The position numbers and the translations under genes were made by a program. A DNA stretch of 16,876 nt from Stenotrophomonas sp. (GTDB taxonomy: Bacteria > Pseudomonadota > Gammaproteobacteria > Xanthomonadales > Xanthomonadaceae): contig QFOV01000041.1 of assembly GCA_003248565.1 (NCBI GenBank), positions 1 to 16,876 of the forward strand, read 5' to 3'. Each line of letters opens with the position of its first letter. Positions within the stretch are counted from its first letter, which is position 1. The notes beneath the pieces were generated by a model, which saw only the letters and a list, made by a program, of their open reading frames with translations, was not told where the DNA came from and did not search any database. Positions 1 through 6,374 of this stretch are shown here, piece after piece.

Positions 1-681
1 GTCGCCGGATTCAGCGACTGCGCGCAGTGCATCCAGGCCGATCATCTTCGGCGCCATGAACGGTTCCACCCACAGCCGGCGCAGCGCGGTGACATGCGCA
101 CCACAGCCCAGCAATTCGCCCAGGTCGCGGGCGATGCTGCGGATATAGGTGCCCGAGCCACAGGTCACGCGCAGCGAAAGGCGCTCACCTTCACGGGCCA
201 GCACTTCAATCGCCTGCACCTGCACTTCGCGTTCGGGGGCTTCGATGGCCTCACCACGACGCGCCTTGGCATACAGCGGCTCGCCACCCTGCTTCAGCGC
301 CGAATAGATCGGCGCCCGCTGCAGGATGGTGCCAGTCAGGCTGGCCAAGGCCGCCTGCAACTGCGCATCACTGAATTCAGGCACCGGCCGCTCGCGCAGC
401 ACCGCGCCGTCGGCATCATCGGTATCGGTAGTGCTGCCCAGCCGAATTTCGGCGTCATAGGCCTTGGCCGAGCCCAGCAACAAGCCGGCGATCTTGGTCG
501 CTTCGCCAAAACACAGCGGCAGAAGACCGGTGGCCAGCGGATCAAGGCTGCCGGTATGACCGCCCTTCTCGGCACGGAACAGGCGACGCGCAACCTGCAG
601 CGCGGTGTTGGAGCTCATGCCTGCCGGCTTGTCGAGCAGAACGATGCCATCCAGGCGGCGGAATTGAATTCTGGGACGCAT
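1..681 (-). CDS. truB: tRNA pseudouridine(55) synthase TruB, 3' end cut by the window edge
   Basis: TruB converts U55 in the T-loop of elongator and initiator tRNAs to pseudouridine and also acts as a tRNA folding chaperone in the cytoplasm. The visible 227 codons begin MRPRIQFRRLDGIVLLDKPA and include the family signature GGHTGSLDPLATGLLPL. Its aspartate, residue 47, is the catalytic nucleophile by family knowledge. The later segment CGSGTYIRSIARDLG (about residues 183-197) is also typical of TruB. The family is usually about 300 residues, so roughly the last quarter lies beyond position 1. The ATG at 681 was chosen because it gives the N-terminal length seen in homologues; another ATG at 691 is out of frame. 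I see no Shine-Dalgarno sequence before it. It follows rbfA by 112 nt in the usual rbfA-truB order. Confidence 0.95.
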   Translation of the reverse strand, partial: MRPRIQFRRLDGIVLLDKPAGMSSNTALQVARRLFRAEKGGHTGSLDPLATGLLPLCFGEATKIAGLLLGSAKAYDAEIRLGSTTDTDDADGAVLRERPVPEFSDAQLQAALASLTGTILQRAPIYSALKQGGEPLYAKARRGEAIEAPEREVQVQAIEVLAREGERLSLRVTCGSGTYIRSIARDLGELLGCGAHVTALRRLWVEPFMAPKMIGLDALRAVAESGD

Positions 682-767
682 GCAACACCATAGGCGGGCT
701 GGCGTGCGATCAGCACGCCGAGCATAAAACGGGAAAGCCAACTGCACCAACGCGCAGGCCAGACATG

Positions 768-791
768 ACAACAGCCCTTACGGGCTGCTGC
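768..791 (-). other. Intergenic hairpin just after the rbfA stop codon
   Basis: On the transcribed strand a 10-bp stem, including two G.U wobbles (CAGCCC/GGGCTG core), closes a GUAA tetraloop of the GNRA type. The stem is 768-777 with 782-791 and begins 2 nt after the rbfA stop codon. No U-tract follows, so it is not a classical intrinsic terminator. A role in mRNA processing, 3'-end protection or pausing is inference. Confidence 0.6.
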
Positions 792-793
792 GA

Positions 794-1183
794 TTACTCT
801 TTGTCGGTGCCCTTGTCGGCGTCGGACTCGGGTTCCGGCGGTGGCACCAGGTCACGCAGCAGATTGTCGATGCGCTCACCACGATCGACCGAATCGTCGT
901 AATGGAAATGCAGCTCTGGTACATGCCGCAACTTCATCGCCTTGGCCAGCGACATGCGCAGCTCAACCGTGAGCTCGCGCAGGCCCTTCATCGCCTCATC
1001 CGCACGTTCCGGCATCAGCGCGGTCACGAAGATCTTGGCGTGGGCCATGTCACGGGTAACTTCCACGTCCGACACACTGACCGAAGGCAGGCCGAATTCA
1101 CGCACGGCGGCATGCACCAGCGTGCCCAGATCACGGCGAATCTGCGCAGAAACACGGTCGGTACGATGGAAAGTCTTAGGCAT
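794..1183 (-). CDS. rbfA: 30S ribosome-binding factor RbfA
   Basis: RbfA is a small KH-like protein that binds the immature 30S subunit near the 16S rRNA 5' helix and is needed for late 30S maturation, notably in the cold. The 129-residue product has the family pattern: an N-terminal FHRTDRVSAQIRRDLGTLV helix, a central VSVSDVEVTRDMAHAKIFVT strand-turn segment and PELHFHYDDSVDRGERIDNLL near the C-terminus, followed by a short acidic tail. Its length is close to that of other RbfA proteins (about 120-135). The ATG at 1183 matches the conserved N-terminus. No Shine-Dalgarno sequence precedes it, and a promoter-like element ends 6 nt before the ATG. It lies 170 nt after infB and 112 nt before truB. 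Confidence 0.96.
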   Translation of the reverse strand: MPKTFHRTDRVSAQIRRDLGTLVHAAVREFGLPSVSVSDVEVTRDMAHAKIFVTALMPERADEAMKGLRELTVELRMSLAKAMKLRHVPELHFHYDDSVDRGERIDNLLRDLVPPPEPESDADKGTDKE

Positions 1184-1189
1184 CAGGCA

Positions 1190-1217
1190 AGTATCAGCAA
1201 TAAAGAGTGAATTTCAA
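1190..1217 (-). promoter_or_regulatory. Putative internal promoter of rbfA, predicted leaderless start
   Basis: Within an AT-rich patch unusual for this DNA, the minus strand reads TTGAAA (1217-1212, 5 of 6 to the -35 consensus), a 16-nt spacer, then GATACT (1195-1190, 4 of 6 to the -10 consensus). Six nucleotides then separate the -10 box from the A of the rbfA ATG (1183), exactly where the +1 base is expected. This would give rbfA, and perhaps truB, a transcript independent of the upstream operon that starts at the initiation codon. It is a sequence-only prediction. Confidence 0.45.
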
Positions 1218-1229
1218 TGAAACCGGTAG

Positions 1230-1298
1230 GGAACCGCGCGCAGCAACCGCATCCACGGCCACAACTCGCGATTCCCCGACCCGGCTGCTGGAGGTTCC
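1230..1298 (-). other. Long two-helix hairpin in the infB-rbfA gap
   Basis: GGAACC (plus 1230-1235) pairs with GGTTCC (1293-1298), and CAGCAACC (1241-1248) pairs with GGCTGCTG (1283-1290) with one G.U on the transcribed strand. The two helices are separated by a small internal loop and enclose about 34 nt. The structure ends 12 nt before the predicted rbfA -35 box. Its function is unknown; a chance fold in GC-rich DNA is possible. Confidence 0.4.
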
Positions 1299-1302
1299 GC
1301 TC

Positions 1303-1330
1303 GCCGGGACCCGCCTTGGCGAATCCCGAC
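1303..1330 (-). other. 12-bp hairpin in the infB 3' untranslated region
   Basis: On the transcribed strand GTCGGGATTCGC (1330-1319) pairs with GCGGGTCCCGGC (1314-1303) around a CAAG loop. Three of the twelve pairs are G.U, which would be A-C mismatches on the other strand, so the fold is specific to RNA made in the direction of the operon. It begins 23 nt after the infB stop codon and has no U-tract. Processing or stability is the likeliest role (inference). Confidence 0.55.
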
Positions 1331-1353
1331 TCCCAATACCTCGATCGCAGCCG

Positions 1354-3978
1354 TTACAGCGTGCGCGGCACTTCGATACGTTCGAAGCACTCGATCTGGT
1401 CGCCCGGCTTGACGTCGTTGTAAGCCTTCACGCCAATACCGCACTCGGTACCATTGCGAACTTCCTCGACGTTTTCCTTGAAGCGACGCAGCGATTCCAG
1501 CTCGCCCTCGAACACCACCACGCTGTCGCGCAGCACGCGGATCGGCTTGTTCCGCTTCACCACGCCTTCGATGATCATGCAGCCTGCAACCGCGCCGAAC
1601 TTGGAGCTGCGGAACACGTCGCGGACCTGCGCGATACCGATGATCTCTTCGCGGATTTCCACGCCGAGCAGACCGGAGGCCACCTGCTTCACCTGGTCGA
1701 TCACGTCATAGATGATCGAGAAGTAACGCAGGTCAACGCCGTTGGATTCAATGATGCGACGGGCCGAAGCATCCGCACGCACGTTGAAGCCGATGACAGT
1801 GGCCTTGGAAGCCACGGCCGAGTTGGCGTCGGACTCGGTGATGCCGCCCACGCCGGAGTGGATCACGTTGATGCGGATGTCGTCGTTGGACAGCGCAACC
1901 AGCGCCTGGCTCAGTGCCTGCACCGAACCCTGCACGTCGGCCTTGATCAGCAGGTTCAGCACCTGCTGGCCATCGCCCTTGCCCAGCTGCGACATGATGT
2001 CTTCCATGCGGCTGCCGGCGGTGGCAACCAGGCGCGACTCGCGACGCTTGGTTTCACGCGTCTGCGCAACGTCCTTGGCCAGACGCTCGTCTTCAACCAC
2101 GACGAAGTCATCACCGGCTTCCGGCACACCCGACAGACCCAGCACCTGCACCGGAATCGACGGACCAGCTTCGCCAACCTGGCTGCCGGTTTCGTCGAAC
2201 AGCGCACGCACGCGACCGTACTGGATACCGCACACCAGGTAGTCGCCCTTCTTCAGCAGACCCTGCTGCACCAGCACCGTCGCGACCGGGCCACGGCCCT
2301 TGTCCAGCGACGATTCGATGACCACGCCGTTGGCGCGGCCGTCGGCCACGGCCTTCAGTTCCAGCACTTCGGCCTGCAGCGAAATCGCATCCAGCAGATC
2401 GTCGATGCCCTGGCCAGTCTTGGCCGAGATCTCCACCATCTGCACGTCACCGCCGAAGTCTTCGGCCACGACCTGTTCGGCAAGCAGTTCGTTCTTGACA
2501 CGCATCGGGTCGGCGGACGACTTGTCGATCTTGTTGATCGCCACCACGATCGGCGCATTGGCGGCGCGAGCGTGCTGGATCGCTTCCTTGGTCTGCGGCA
2601 TCACGCCATCGTCGGCGGCGACAACCACCACCACGATGTCGGTCAACTGCGCACCACGGGCACGCATCGAGGTGAACGCGGCGTGGCCCGGGGTATCGAG
2701 GAAGCTGATCACGCCCTTCGGCGTGGTCACATGGTAGGCACCGATGTGCTGGGTGATGCCACCAGCTTCGCCATTGGCAACCTTGGTGCGGCGCATGTAG
2801 TCCAGCAGCGAGGTCTTGCCGTGATCGACGTGGCCCATGATGGTCACGACCGGCGCACGCGGCACCGCCACGCGCTCATCAGCGCCAGTGATGGCCAGCA
2901 GTGCGTCTTCGGCGTCGTTGGCGTTGGCGCGAACCACGTTGTGGCCGAGCTCTTCGACAACCAGTGCCGCGGTGTCATGGTCGATGGTCTGGGTGATGGT
3001 CGCCATCACGCCCATCTTGAACAGCGCCTTCACCACCTCGCCGCCCTTGAGCGCGAGCTTCTGCGCCAGATCGGCGACGGTGATGGTGTCGCCAACGGCG
3101 ACTTCACGCACCACCGGTGCGGTCGGGCGTTCGAAGGCGTGGCTGCCGCCACCGCTACGTGCTGCTTCATTGCCGCGGCGGCCCTGCGGTGCACGCGCAC
3201 CCGGACGACCGCGCGAATTCGTATTGCTGCTGTTGCCGCGACGGGCACGGTCAGACGCCGACAGGTGCAGCTGGCCGCCGAAACGGTTGCCATCCCCACC
3301 TTCGTTGCGCTTGCCCGACTTTGCATTGGCATTGGCGTTGTTGCCACGCTCCTCGCGGGCAGGCGCGCGGGCCGGTGCAGCAGCGGCCGGGCGTGCGGCG
3401 CGCGGCGCCGGCGCTTCGACTTCCGGTGCCGGCTTTGCAGCAGCAGCCTTGGCAGCCGCTTCAGCAGCGGCCTTCTCAGCCTCGATGCGCGCGGCTTCGG
3501 CTTCTTCGGCGGCCTTCTTGGCAGCGATGCTTTCGTCGCGGGCGCGATCCTTCTCGGCCAGCATGCGCTGTTCGTCGAGGTTGCGCTGACGCGACTCTTC
3601 GAGCTTGCGCAGGATATCCGCGCGCTCTTCGTCCGGCGTCATCGCAGGCTTGCCACCTTCCGGCTTGGTGTAGGTGCGCTTCTGGCGCACTTCCACATTG
3701 ACGGTGGTCTTGCTGCGGCCGGCGTTGACGGTCACTTCCTGATGCTTGCGGCGGTTCAGGGTGATCTTCTTGGCTGCGGCCTCGGCGTCTTCGGCCGGCT
3801 GCTCTTCCTTGCCGTGCGAACGGCGGAGGAAGCCCAGCAGCTTCACTTTCTCGGTACTGGTCACGACCTGGTCGGGACCGCTGAACTTCATCCCGGCCTG
3901 GGACAGCTGTTCAAGCAGTTTCTCGACCGGCGTGTTGACCAGTTCGGCGAGCTTGCGGATGGTGGTTTGCTGCGACAT
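1354..3978 (-). CDS. infB: Translation initiation factor IF-2
   Basis: IF2 is the GTPase that brings formyl-methionyl initiator tRNA to the 30S subunit and promotes 50S joining. The 874-residue protein has an IF2-N domain at about 1-50 (MSQQTTIRKLAELVNTPVEK), a long low-complexity linker rich in Ala, Glu, Lys and Arg at about 55-285, and a second IF2-N domain at about 290-350. The G domain starts near 374, with G1 GHVDHGKT at 382-389, DTPGH at 428-432, NKID at 482-485 and SAK at 518-520. Domains II, III and the C-terminal tRNA-binding domain follow. The ATG at 3978 was chosen because AGGA lies 5 nt upstream (3984-3987) and the protein then begins at the conserved domain; an upstream in-frame start would only add 12 unconserved residues. 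It follows nusA by 95 nt. The initiator tRNA it binds is encoded upstream in the same cluster. Confidence 0.98.
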   Translation of the reverse strand: MSQQTTIRKLAELVNTPVEKLLEQLSQAGMKFSGPDQVVTSTEKVKLLGFLRRSHGKEEQPAEDAEAAAKKITLNRRKHQEVTVNAGRSKTTVNVEVRQKRTYTKPEGGKPAMTPDEERADILRKLEESRQRNLDEQRMLAEKDRARDESIAAKKAAEEAEAARIEAEKAAAEAAAKAAAAKPAPEVEAPAPRAARPAAAAPARAPAREERGNNANANAKSGKRNEGGDGNRFGGQLHLSASDRARRGNSSNTNSRGRPGARAPQGRRGNEAARSGGGSHAFERPTAPVVREVAVGDTITVADLAQKLALKGGEVVKALFKMGVMATITQTIDHDTAALVVEELGHNVVRANANDAEDALLAITGADERVAVPRAPVVTIMGHVDHGKTSLLDYMRRTKVANGEAGGITQHIGAYHVTTPKGVISFLDTPGHAAFTSMRARGAQLTDIVVVVVAADDGVMPQTKEAIQHARAANAPIVVAINKIDKSSADPMRVKNELLAEQVVAEDFGGDVQMVEISAKTGQGIDDLLDAISLQAEVLELKAVADGRANGVVIESSLDKGRGPVATVLVQQGLLKKGDYLVCGIQYGRVRALFDETGSQVGEAGPSIPVQVLGLSGVPEAGDDFVVVEDERLAKDVAQTRETKRRESRLVATAGSRMEDIMSQLGKGDGQQVLNLLIKADVQGSVQALSQALVALSNDDIRINVIHSGVGGITESDANSAVASKATVIGFNVRADASARRIIESNGVDLRYFSIIYDVIDQVKQVASGLLGVEIREEIIGIAQVRDVFRSSKFGAVAGCMIIEGVVKRNKPIRVLRDSVVVFEGELESLRRFKENVEEVRNGTECGIGVKAYNDVKPGDQIECFERIEVPRTL

Positions 3979-3983
3979 TCGGA

Positions 3984-3987
3984 TCCT
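3984..3987 (-). promoter_or_regulatory. Ribosome binding site deciding the infB start
   Basis: AGGA on the minus strand lies 5 nt before the ATG at 3978. It favours this start over an in-frame start 36 nt further upstream. Confidence 0.7.
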
Positions 3988-4038
3988 ATGATCTTGTTTG
4001 CGCCCCCTCGTCACGAACGAAGGCAGCGCGGAGTCTAC

Positions 4039-4057
4039 GCCCTGAGCGGCTCAGGGC
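4039..4057 (-). other. Perfect hairpin in the nusA-infB gap
   Basis: GCCCTGAG and CTCAGGGC form a perfect 8-bp stem with a 3-nt loop, starting 16 nt after the nusA stop codon. No U-run follows, so an intrinsic terminator is unlikely. It could slow 3'-5' decay of the nusA message or be a processing site (inference). Confidence 0.6.
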
Positions 4058-4073
4058 ACTGTTCATCGCTGGC

Positions 4074-5585
4074 TCATTCGCCGCGCTCCAGGCGGGCGAT
4101 CTCCTCGGCGCGGGCTGCCAGGACCAACGCCGCGGCGCGCTCCAGATCCATGCCCTCGATGCCGAACTCCAGAACCTCGTCGGCAGCCAGATCCGACAGA
4201 TCCTCACTTGTGCGCACGCCGTGGCCAGCCAGCGCGTACGCGGTCGCCTCATCCATGCCCTTCAGTGCCAGCAGATCTGCTGCCGGCACACCGCCGTCAG
4301 CACCCTCTTCCACCGCCAGCGCTTCATTGAGCAGCGCATCGCGGGCGCGGGCGCGGAGCTCTTCGACGATATCTTCGTCGAAGCCTTCCACTGCCAGCAA
4401 CTCACCAACCGGCACGTAGGCGATTTCTTCCACCGTACCAAAACCTTCGGACACCAGGATGCCGGCGATTTCCTCGTCCACTTCCAGCTTGTCCATGAAC
4501 AGCTGACGAGCGACGCCCTGCTCGGCTTCCGACTTGGCGGTCACCTGGTCCTGGGTCATCACATTCAGCTGCCAACCGGTCAGGCGGCTGGCCAGACGCA
4601 CGTTCTGGCCGCCCTTGCCGATTGCCTGGGCCAGACGGTCTTCCGCCACGGCCAGGTCCATCGAATGCTTTTCTTCGTCAACGATGATCGACTGGACTTC
4701 AGCCGGTGCCATCGCGTTGATGACGAAGTTGGCCGGATTTTCGTTCCACAGCACGATATCCACGCGCTCGCCATTGAGCTCGTTGGACACCGCCTGCACG
4801 CGCGAACCGCGCATGCCGATGCAGGCACCGATCGGATCGGTGCGGCTGTCATGGGCCAGCACGGCGATCTTGGCGCGGTCGCCCGGGTCACGTGCACAGG
4901 CCTTGATCTCAACCAGGCCCTGGCCGACTTCCGGCACTTCCAGCTTGAACAGCTCAATCATGAATTCCGGCGCAGCGCGGCTGATGAACAGCTGCGGGCC
5001 ACGCGGCTCCGAACGCACTTCAGCCAGGTAACCGCGCACGCGGTCGCCGGCACGCAGCACGTCGCGCGGAATGCCCTTGTCCTTCGGAATGAAGGCTTCG
5101 GCATTGCCGCCCAGATCGACATAGATGTTGCCGCGCTCAGCGCGCTTGACCACACCGGTGACCAGTTCGCCAACGCGGTCCTTCCACGCATCCACCACCT
5201 GCTGGCGCTCGGCTTCGCGCACACGCTGGACGATGACCTGCTTGGCAGCCTGCGCTGCGATACGGCCGAAATCGGGGTTTTCAATCTGCTCTTCGATGTA
5301 GTCACCGACTTCGACGCCGTCGGCTTCGTCCACCGCATCCATCAGACGGATCTGGCGGTCCGGGGACTCCATCACGACGTCATCAGCGACCACTTCCCAG
5401 CGACGGAAAGTTTCGTAGGTGCCGTCCTTGTGGTTGATCGAAACGCGCGCCAGGACTTCTTCCTCGGCGTAACGCTTCTTCGCGGCAGAAGCCAGTGCGG
5501 CCTCGATCGCGTCAAAAATGACCTCACGCGGCACGCCCTTCTCGTTGGCGACTGCGTCAACTACCAGCAAAAGTTCCTTGCTCAT
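4074..5585 (-). CDS. nusA: Transcription termination/antitermination factor NusA
   Basis: NusA binds RNA polymerase and nascent RNA, increases pausing and intrinsic termination, and takes part in rRNA antitermination and transcription-translation coupling. The 503-residue product (E. coli 495) shows the RNAP-binding N-terminal domain at about 1-125, an S1 domain at about 137-200 (VGELVTGVVKRAERGNIYVD) and two KH domains with GMRG at 257-260 and GKGG at 323-326. Two acidic C-terminal repeats follow at about 365-425 and 440-495, as in enterobacterial NusA. The ATG at 5585 begins MSKELLLVVDAVANEKGVPR, the conserved N-terminus, and is preceded by GGAG 7 nt upstream inside the end of rimP. Only 4 nt separate it from the rimP stop, so translational coupling is likely. 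In E. coli NusA represses this operon; whether that holds here is not visible. Confidence 0.98.
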   Translation of the reverse strand: MSKELLLVVDAVANEKGVPREVIFDAIEAALASAAKKRYAEEEVLARVSINHKDGTYETFRRWEVVADDVVMESPDRQIRLMDAVDEADGVEVGDYIEEQIENPDFGRIAAQAAKQVIVQRVREAERQQVVDAWKDRVGELVTGVVKRAERGNIYVDLGGNAEAFIPKDKGIPRDVLRAGDRVRGYLAEVRSEPRGPQLFISRAAPEFMIELFKLEVPEVGQGLVEIKACARDPGDRAKIAVLAHDSRTDPIGACIGMRGSRVQAVSNELNGERVDIVLWNENPANFVINAMAPAEVQSIIVDEEKHSMDLAVAEDRLAQAIGKGGQNVRLASRLTGWQLNVMTQDQVTAKSEAEQGVARQLFMDKLEVDEEIAGILVSEGFGTVEEIAYVPVGELLAVEGFDEDIVEELRARARDALLNEALAVEEGADGGVPAADLLALKGMDEATAYALAGHGVRTSEDLSDLAADEVLEFGIEGMDLERAAALVLAARAEEIARLERGE

Positions 5586-5589
5586 CGGC

Positions 5590-6177
5590 TCACTCCGCGC
5601 GCGGCTTTTTGGCCGCCGTTTCGTTATTGGAATTATTCTTGGCCTTGCCCTGCTTGGGGGCCGGACCCGTCGGTTTGGTCGGTGCCAGGCCAAGCGCGGC
5701 CCAGTCCGGAATGATGCGTGCCTTGTCGATGTTGTCGAACGAAGCCACGAAGGGCTTGTTGTCGACCACGAAGGTCACCGTGCCCTGCTCCAGGTCAACC
5801 GCGACGATTTCACCCTGCAGGCGACGGCGGTTTTCCTGCGGCAGCTTCAGGCCGACCTTGGCGGATTCACCAATGGCGCGCTCGAACTGCTCCAGCGAGA
5901 ACAACGGGCGGTCCACGCCCGGCGAAGACACTTCCAGCGTGTAATTGCCGCTGATCGGGTCCTCGACGTCCAGCTGCGCGGAAACCTCGCGGCTCACCCG
6001 CTCGCAGTCTTCGACATTGACCATGCGCTCAGGCTGCTCAGCCAGCGGCACATCGATATACAGGCGCAACGTTGCGCCGCCCGGGGCCGGCAGATATTCG
6101 GCGCCAAGCAACTCGAGCCCCAACGCCTGCACGGTGGGGCCCAGCAGATTCGCGATTTCAGTAGCCTTGTCGCTCAC
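5590..6177 (-). CDS. rimP: Ribosome maturation factor RimP
   Basis: RimP binds free 30S subunits and is needed for efficient maturation of the small subunit (formerly YhbC/P15a). The 195-residue protein carries the N-terminal alpha-beta domain with ALGLELLGAEYLPAPGGATL and YTLEVSSPGVDRPLFS, the family signature, and then a Sm-like C-terminal domain (GEIVAVDLEQGTVTFVVDNK). A Lys/Asn-rich tail of about 35 residues follows; it is longer than in E. coli RimP (about 150 residues in total) and is known to me from xanthomonad homologues. The start is taken as GTG at 6177 (VSDKATEIANLLGP, matching homologues that begin MSEKATEI), with AAGG 6 nt upstream. An ATG at 6219 would add 14 unconserved residues and lies inside the hairpin array. 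It is the first protein gene after the initiator tRNA. Confidence 0.93.
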   Translation of the reverse strand: MSDKATEIANLLGPTVQALGLELLGAEYLPAPGGATLRLYIDVPLAEQPERMVNVEDCERVSREVSAQLDVEDPISGNYTLEVSSPGVDRPLFSLEQFERAIGESAKVGLKLPQENRRRLQGEIVAVDLEQGTVTFVVDNKPFVASFDNIDKARIIPDWAALGLAPTKPTGPAPKQGKAKNNSNNETAAKKPRAE

Positions 6178-6205
6178 AGCCAGCCTTGATTCGTAAGTTA
6201 GAGAA

Positions 6206-6361
6206 CGGTTGTCACCCAACCGGGGTTTCTGATTTCCAGAAACAGCAAAGGGCCCAAATGGGCCCTTTGTCCGTTTGGATCCGATGACCGGATCCCGGTT
6301 GCAAGAACGGAAGCAGCCGTTCTTGCGAGCCCAACTTTTGCCTCATCAACACATCGTGTTG
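6206..6361 (-). promoter_or_regulatory. Array of six perfect hairpins between tRNA-fMet and rimP
   Basis: Six inverted repeats without mismatches follow one another: 6206-6222 (6 bp), 6225-6243 (7 bp), 6246-6269 (10 bp), 6277-6295 (7 bp), 6301-6326 (10 bp) and 6347-6361 (6 bp). The spacers between them are 2, 2, 7, 5 and 20 nt and the loops 3-6 nt. Each stem has its own sequence, so this is not a repeat family. The array fills most of the 197 nt from the tRNA 3' end to the rimP start. It is probably the structured leader of the rimP-nusA-infB message and the trailer of the tRNA. In E. coli the same interval, metY to rimP, contains terminators that modulate the operon. Regulation here is inference. 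Confidence 0.6.
6246..6269 (-). terminator. Candidate terminator or attenuator after tRNA-fMet
   Basis: This is the strongest hairpin of the array: CAAAGGGCCC pairs with GGGCCCTTTG around a 4-nt loop. An A-rich 5' side and a U-containing 3' side run into CTGTTTCT. The U-tract is interrupted, so termination would be partial, which would suit an attenuator in front of rimP. The opposite strand has a similar layout, but no gene lies on that strand. Confidence 0.45.
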
Positions 6362-6374
6362 CAAAGACCGAAGC

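Noticed and set aside
700..760. Possible truB promoter (TTGGTG, 18 nt, TATGCT on the minus strand)
   Set aside because: Both boxes are weak matches (3 of 6 and 4 of 6), so it cannot be separated from chance.
3430..3800. Ala/Glu/Lys-rich segment of infB as a repeat or coiled-coil insertion of foreign origin
   Set aside because: Such a variable charged linker between the IF2-N domains is normal in proteobacterial IF2, and the base composition matches the neighbours.
1207..4419. Very long open frame on the plus strand opposite infB (over 1000 codons)
   Set aside because: It is antisense to the well-supported infB and the end of nusA. Its translation is a low-complexity mix rich in His, Arg, Ala and Gln without recognisable domains, as expected from the codon bias of GC-rich genes.
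5586..5693. N-terminal extension of NusA by 36 residues
   Set aside because: The extra residues are Arg/Pro-rich, read the end of rimP in another frame and are absent from homologues. The ATG at 5585 has a good ribosome binding site.
6178..6219. ATG start of RimP at 6219
   Set aside because: The added residues are unconserved and lie in the hairpin array; GTG at 6177 matches the conserved N-terminus.
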